Positions 4,386-5,356 of a DNA stretch of 5,356 nucleotides are shown piece by piece; position 1 is the first letter of the stretch, and every line of letters starts with the position of its first letter. Source of the stretch: Ectothiorhodospiraceae bacterium (GTDB lineage Bacteria > Pseudomonadota > Gammaproteobacteria > Nitrococcales > AK92). The notes under the pieces are model-generated. The model ran no database searches. It saw only the letters and a program-made list of their open reading frames with translations, and was not told where the DNA came from. The DNA lies in contig JAJUFY010000165.1 in assembly GCA_029263635.1 (NCBI GenBank), positions 1-5,356 on the forward strand, read 5' to 3'. A program made the position numbers and the translations under genes.

Positions 4386-5356
4386 TCAGTAGTCGATGGA
4401 GCCGGTGACCGGCTGCCACTTGCCGTTTTTCACCTGCGCGACCAGGGCCTGGCTGGTGCCGATGTGCTTGTCGGGGCCGAAGGAGATGGTCGGGCCGCCG
4501 AAGATGTCCTGGTAGCCGGAGATCTGCTGCAGGGCCGCGGTGAAGCTGGCAACGGTGAGATCGGGGCCGGCTTTCTCCAGGGCATGCACGACGAGATCGG
4601 CGGAGATGTAGCCGAGCTGGGCCGAGGCCGTCGGCGCTTCGCCGTACGCCTTGCGATAGCGCTCCAGCCAGGTCTTTGCCGGACCCTCGGCAGCGTCGTC
4701 GTAGACCAGGTTGAAGCTGGTGACGGCGTAGTAGCCCTCGGTGGCGCCGCCCTGGGCTTCCGCGACCACCCGGTCGTAGGAGGCGATGTTGCCGATCATC
4801 GGCACGTTCCAGCCCATGCGCTTGGCGGTGCCGTTGATGAGGATGGTGTCGCGCAGGATGGTGCCGAGGATGATGGCCTCGCAGCCGGCGCCGCGCAGGC
4901 TGCTCAGCGCGGTGACGAAGTCGCTGTCGGTCGGCTTGTGGCGCGTCTCCGCGGTCAGGGTCTTGCCCATGGCCTTGAGCTGGTCGCGCACGGCCTCGGC
5001 GGTCTCCTCGCCGAAGTCGCTGTCCTGGGTCATCATGCAGATCTTGTCGGCGCCCAGGGTTTCCACCGCGTATTTGGTGCCGACCCGGTTGTGGTCGTAA
5101 TAGGTCGAGGTGGCGGCGAATTTCAGCGGATGCAGCGGGTGGGCCATGGAACGGGCCGCGGTGTAGGGGAAGAGGTTGGGAATGCCCTTCTCGATCAGGC
5201 GCGGCAGCACGGCGTTGTTCATGGGCGTGCCGAGCGCGCCCAGCATGGCGAAGATGCGGTCGCGGTTGATCAGCTTGTTGCTGACCTGCACCGCCAGCGG
5301 CACCTGATACTGGTTGTCTTCCACCACCAGCTTGATCTGGCGGCCATGCACGCCGC
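4386..5356 (-). CDS. Periplasmic ABC substrate-binding protein, branched-chain amino acid (LivJ) type, N-terminus off window
   Basis: The frame is open from the right edge to a TGA at 4388-4386, giving about 323 codons including the stop. It shows the type 1 periplasmic binding fold of LivJ/LivK-like proteins: GRQIKLVVEDNQY and KLINRDRIFAMLGALGTPMN near the visible start, IPNLFPYTAARS, then YAVETLGADKICMMTQDSDFG with GEETAEAVRDQLKAMG (start of the second lobe), MIGNIASYD, GYYAVTSF and a final LVAQVKNGKWQPVTG. In family members the first motif follows a signal peptide and first strand, so roughly 50-70 residues are missing. The protein would capture a small ligand, such as a branched-chain or other amino acid, amide or aromatic acid, for an ABC importer whose other genes are not visible. 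The GTG at 5351 is an internal valine, because homologous sequence continues upstream of it. Family confident; ligand unknown. Confidence 0.92.
   Translation of the reverse strand, partial: GVHGRQIKLVVEDNQYQVPLAVQVSNKLINRDRIFAMLGALGTPMNNAVLPRLIEKGIPNLFPYTAARSMAHPLHPLKFAATSTYYDHNRVGTKYAVETLGADKICMMTQDSDFGEETAEAVRDQLKAMGKTLTAETRHKPTDSDFVTALSSLRGAGCEAIILGTILRDTILINGTAKRMGWNVPMIGNIASYDRVVAEAQGGATEGYYAVTSFNLVYDDAAEGPAKTWLERYRKAYGEAPTASAQLGYISADLVVHALEKAGPDLTVASFTAALQQISGYQDIFGGPTISFGPDKHIGTSQALVAQVKNGKWQPVTGSIDY

Noticed and set aside
5349..5351. GTG as the start of the substrate-binding protein
   Set aside because: The frame is open to the edge, no signal peptide follows, and the sequence begins within the conserved GRxIxLVVED region, so the true start is outside the window.

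Overview
The window is GC-rich, accessory-looking bacterial chromosome. Gene style (AGGAG-type ribosome sites, a YeeE/YedE permease beside a periplasmic tandem rhodanese, a LivJ-type binding protein) suggests a proteobacterium, perhaps a beta- or gammaproteobacterium; nothing here fixes the genus. There are seven protein genes, two cut by the window edges. I see no RNA gene, insertion sequence, CRISPR array or stretch over 300 bases without a gene.

Left part (1-2410, minus strand): a sulfur operon. In transcription order it encodes a secreted two-domain rhodanese (1309-2283), a YeeE/YedE-family membrane protein likely to import thiosulfate or another reduced sulfur compound (144-1298), and the start of a small membrane-anchored protein (1-147) whose ATG overlaps the permease stop. 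Upstream lies a plausible sigma-70 promoter (TTGAGA-N17-TAGCAT) with a T-N11-A dyad (CTTAT-N11-ATAAG) centred about 64 bases before the predicted transcription start, where LysR-type activators usually bind. CysB is an attractive but unproven candidate.

Middle part (2418-4289): a divergent stress-response-like module. A TetR-family repressor gene (3684-4289, plus) faces a minus-strand pair encoding a VOC/glyoxalase-fold protein (3192-3608) and an AlkC-like HEAT-repeat DNA glycosylase (2418-3188). The 75-base gap between the divergent starts holds two copies of one operator, ACATACAG-N-CTGTATGT (one perfect, one degenerate), 22 bp apart and placed almost symmetrically over overlapping divergent promoters. 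The natural reading is an autoregulated switch releasing a small-molecule detoxifier and a DNA base-repair enzyme together, perhaps in response to an electrophile or alkylating compound.

Right part (4290-5356): a strong 14-bp-stem hairpin separates the repressor gene from a convergent minus-strand gene for a periplasmic branched-chain-amino-acid-type ABC substrate-binding protein, whose N-terminus is off the right edge.
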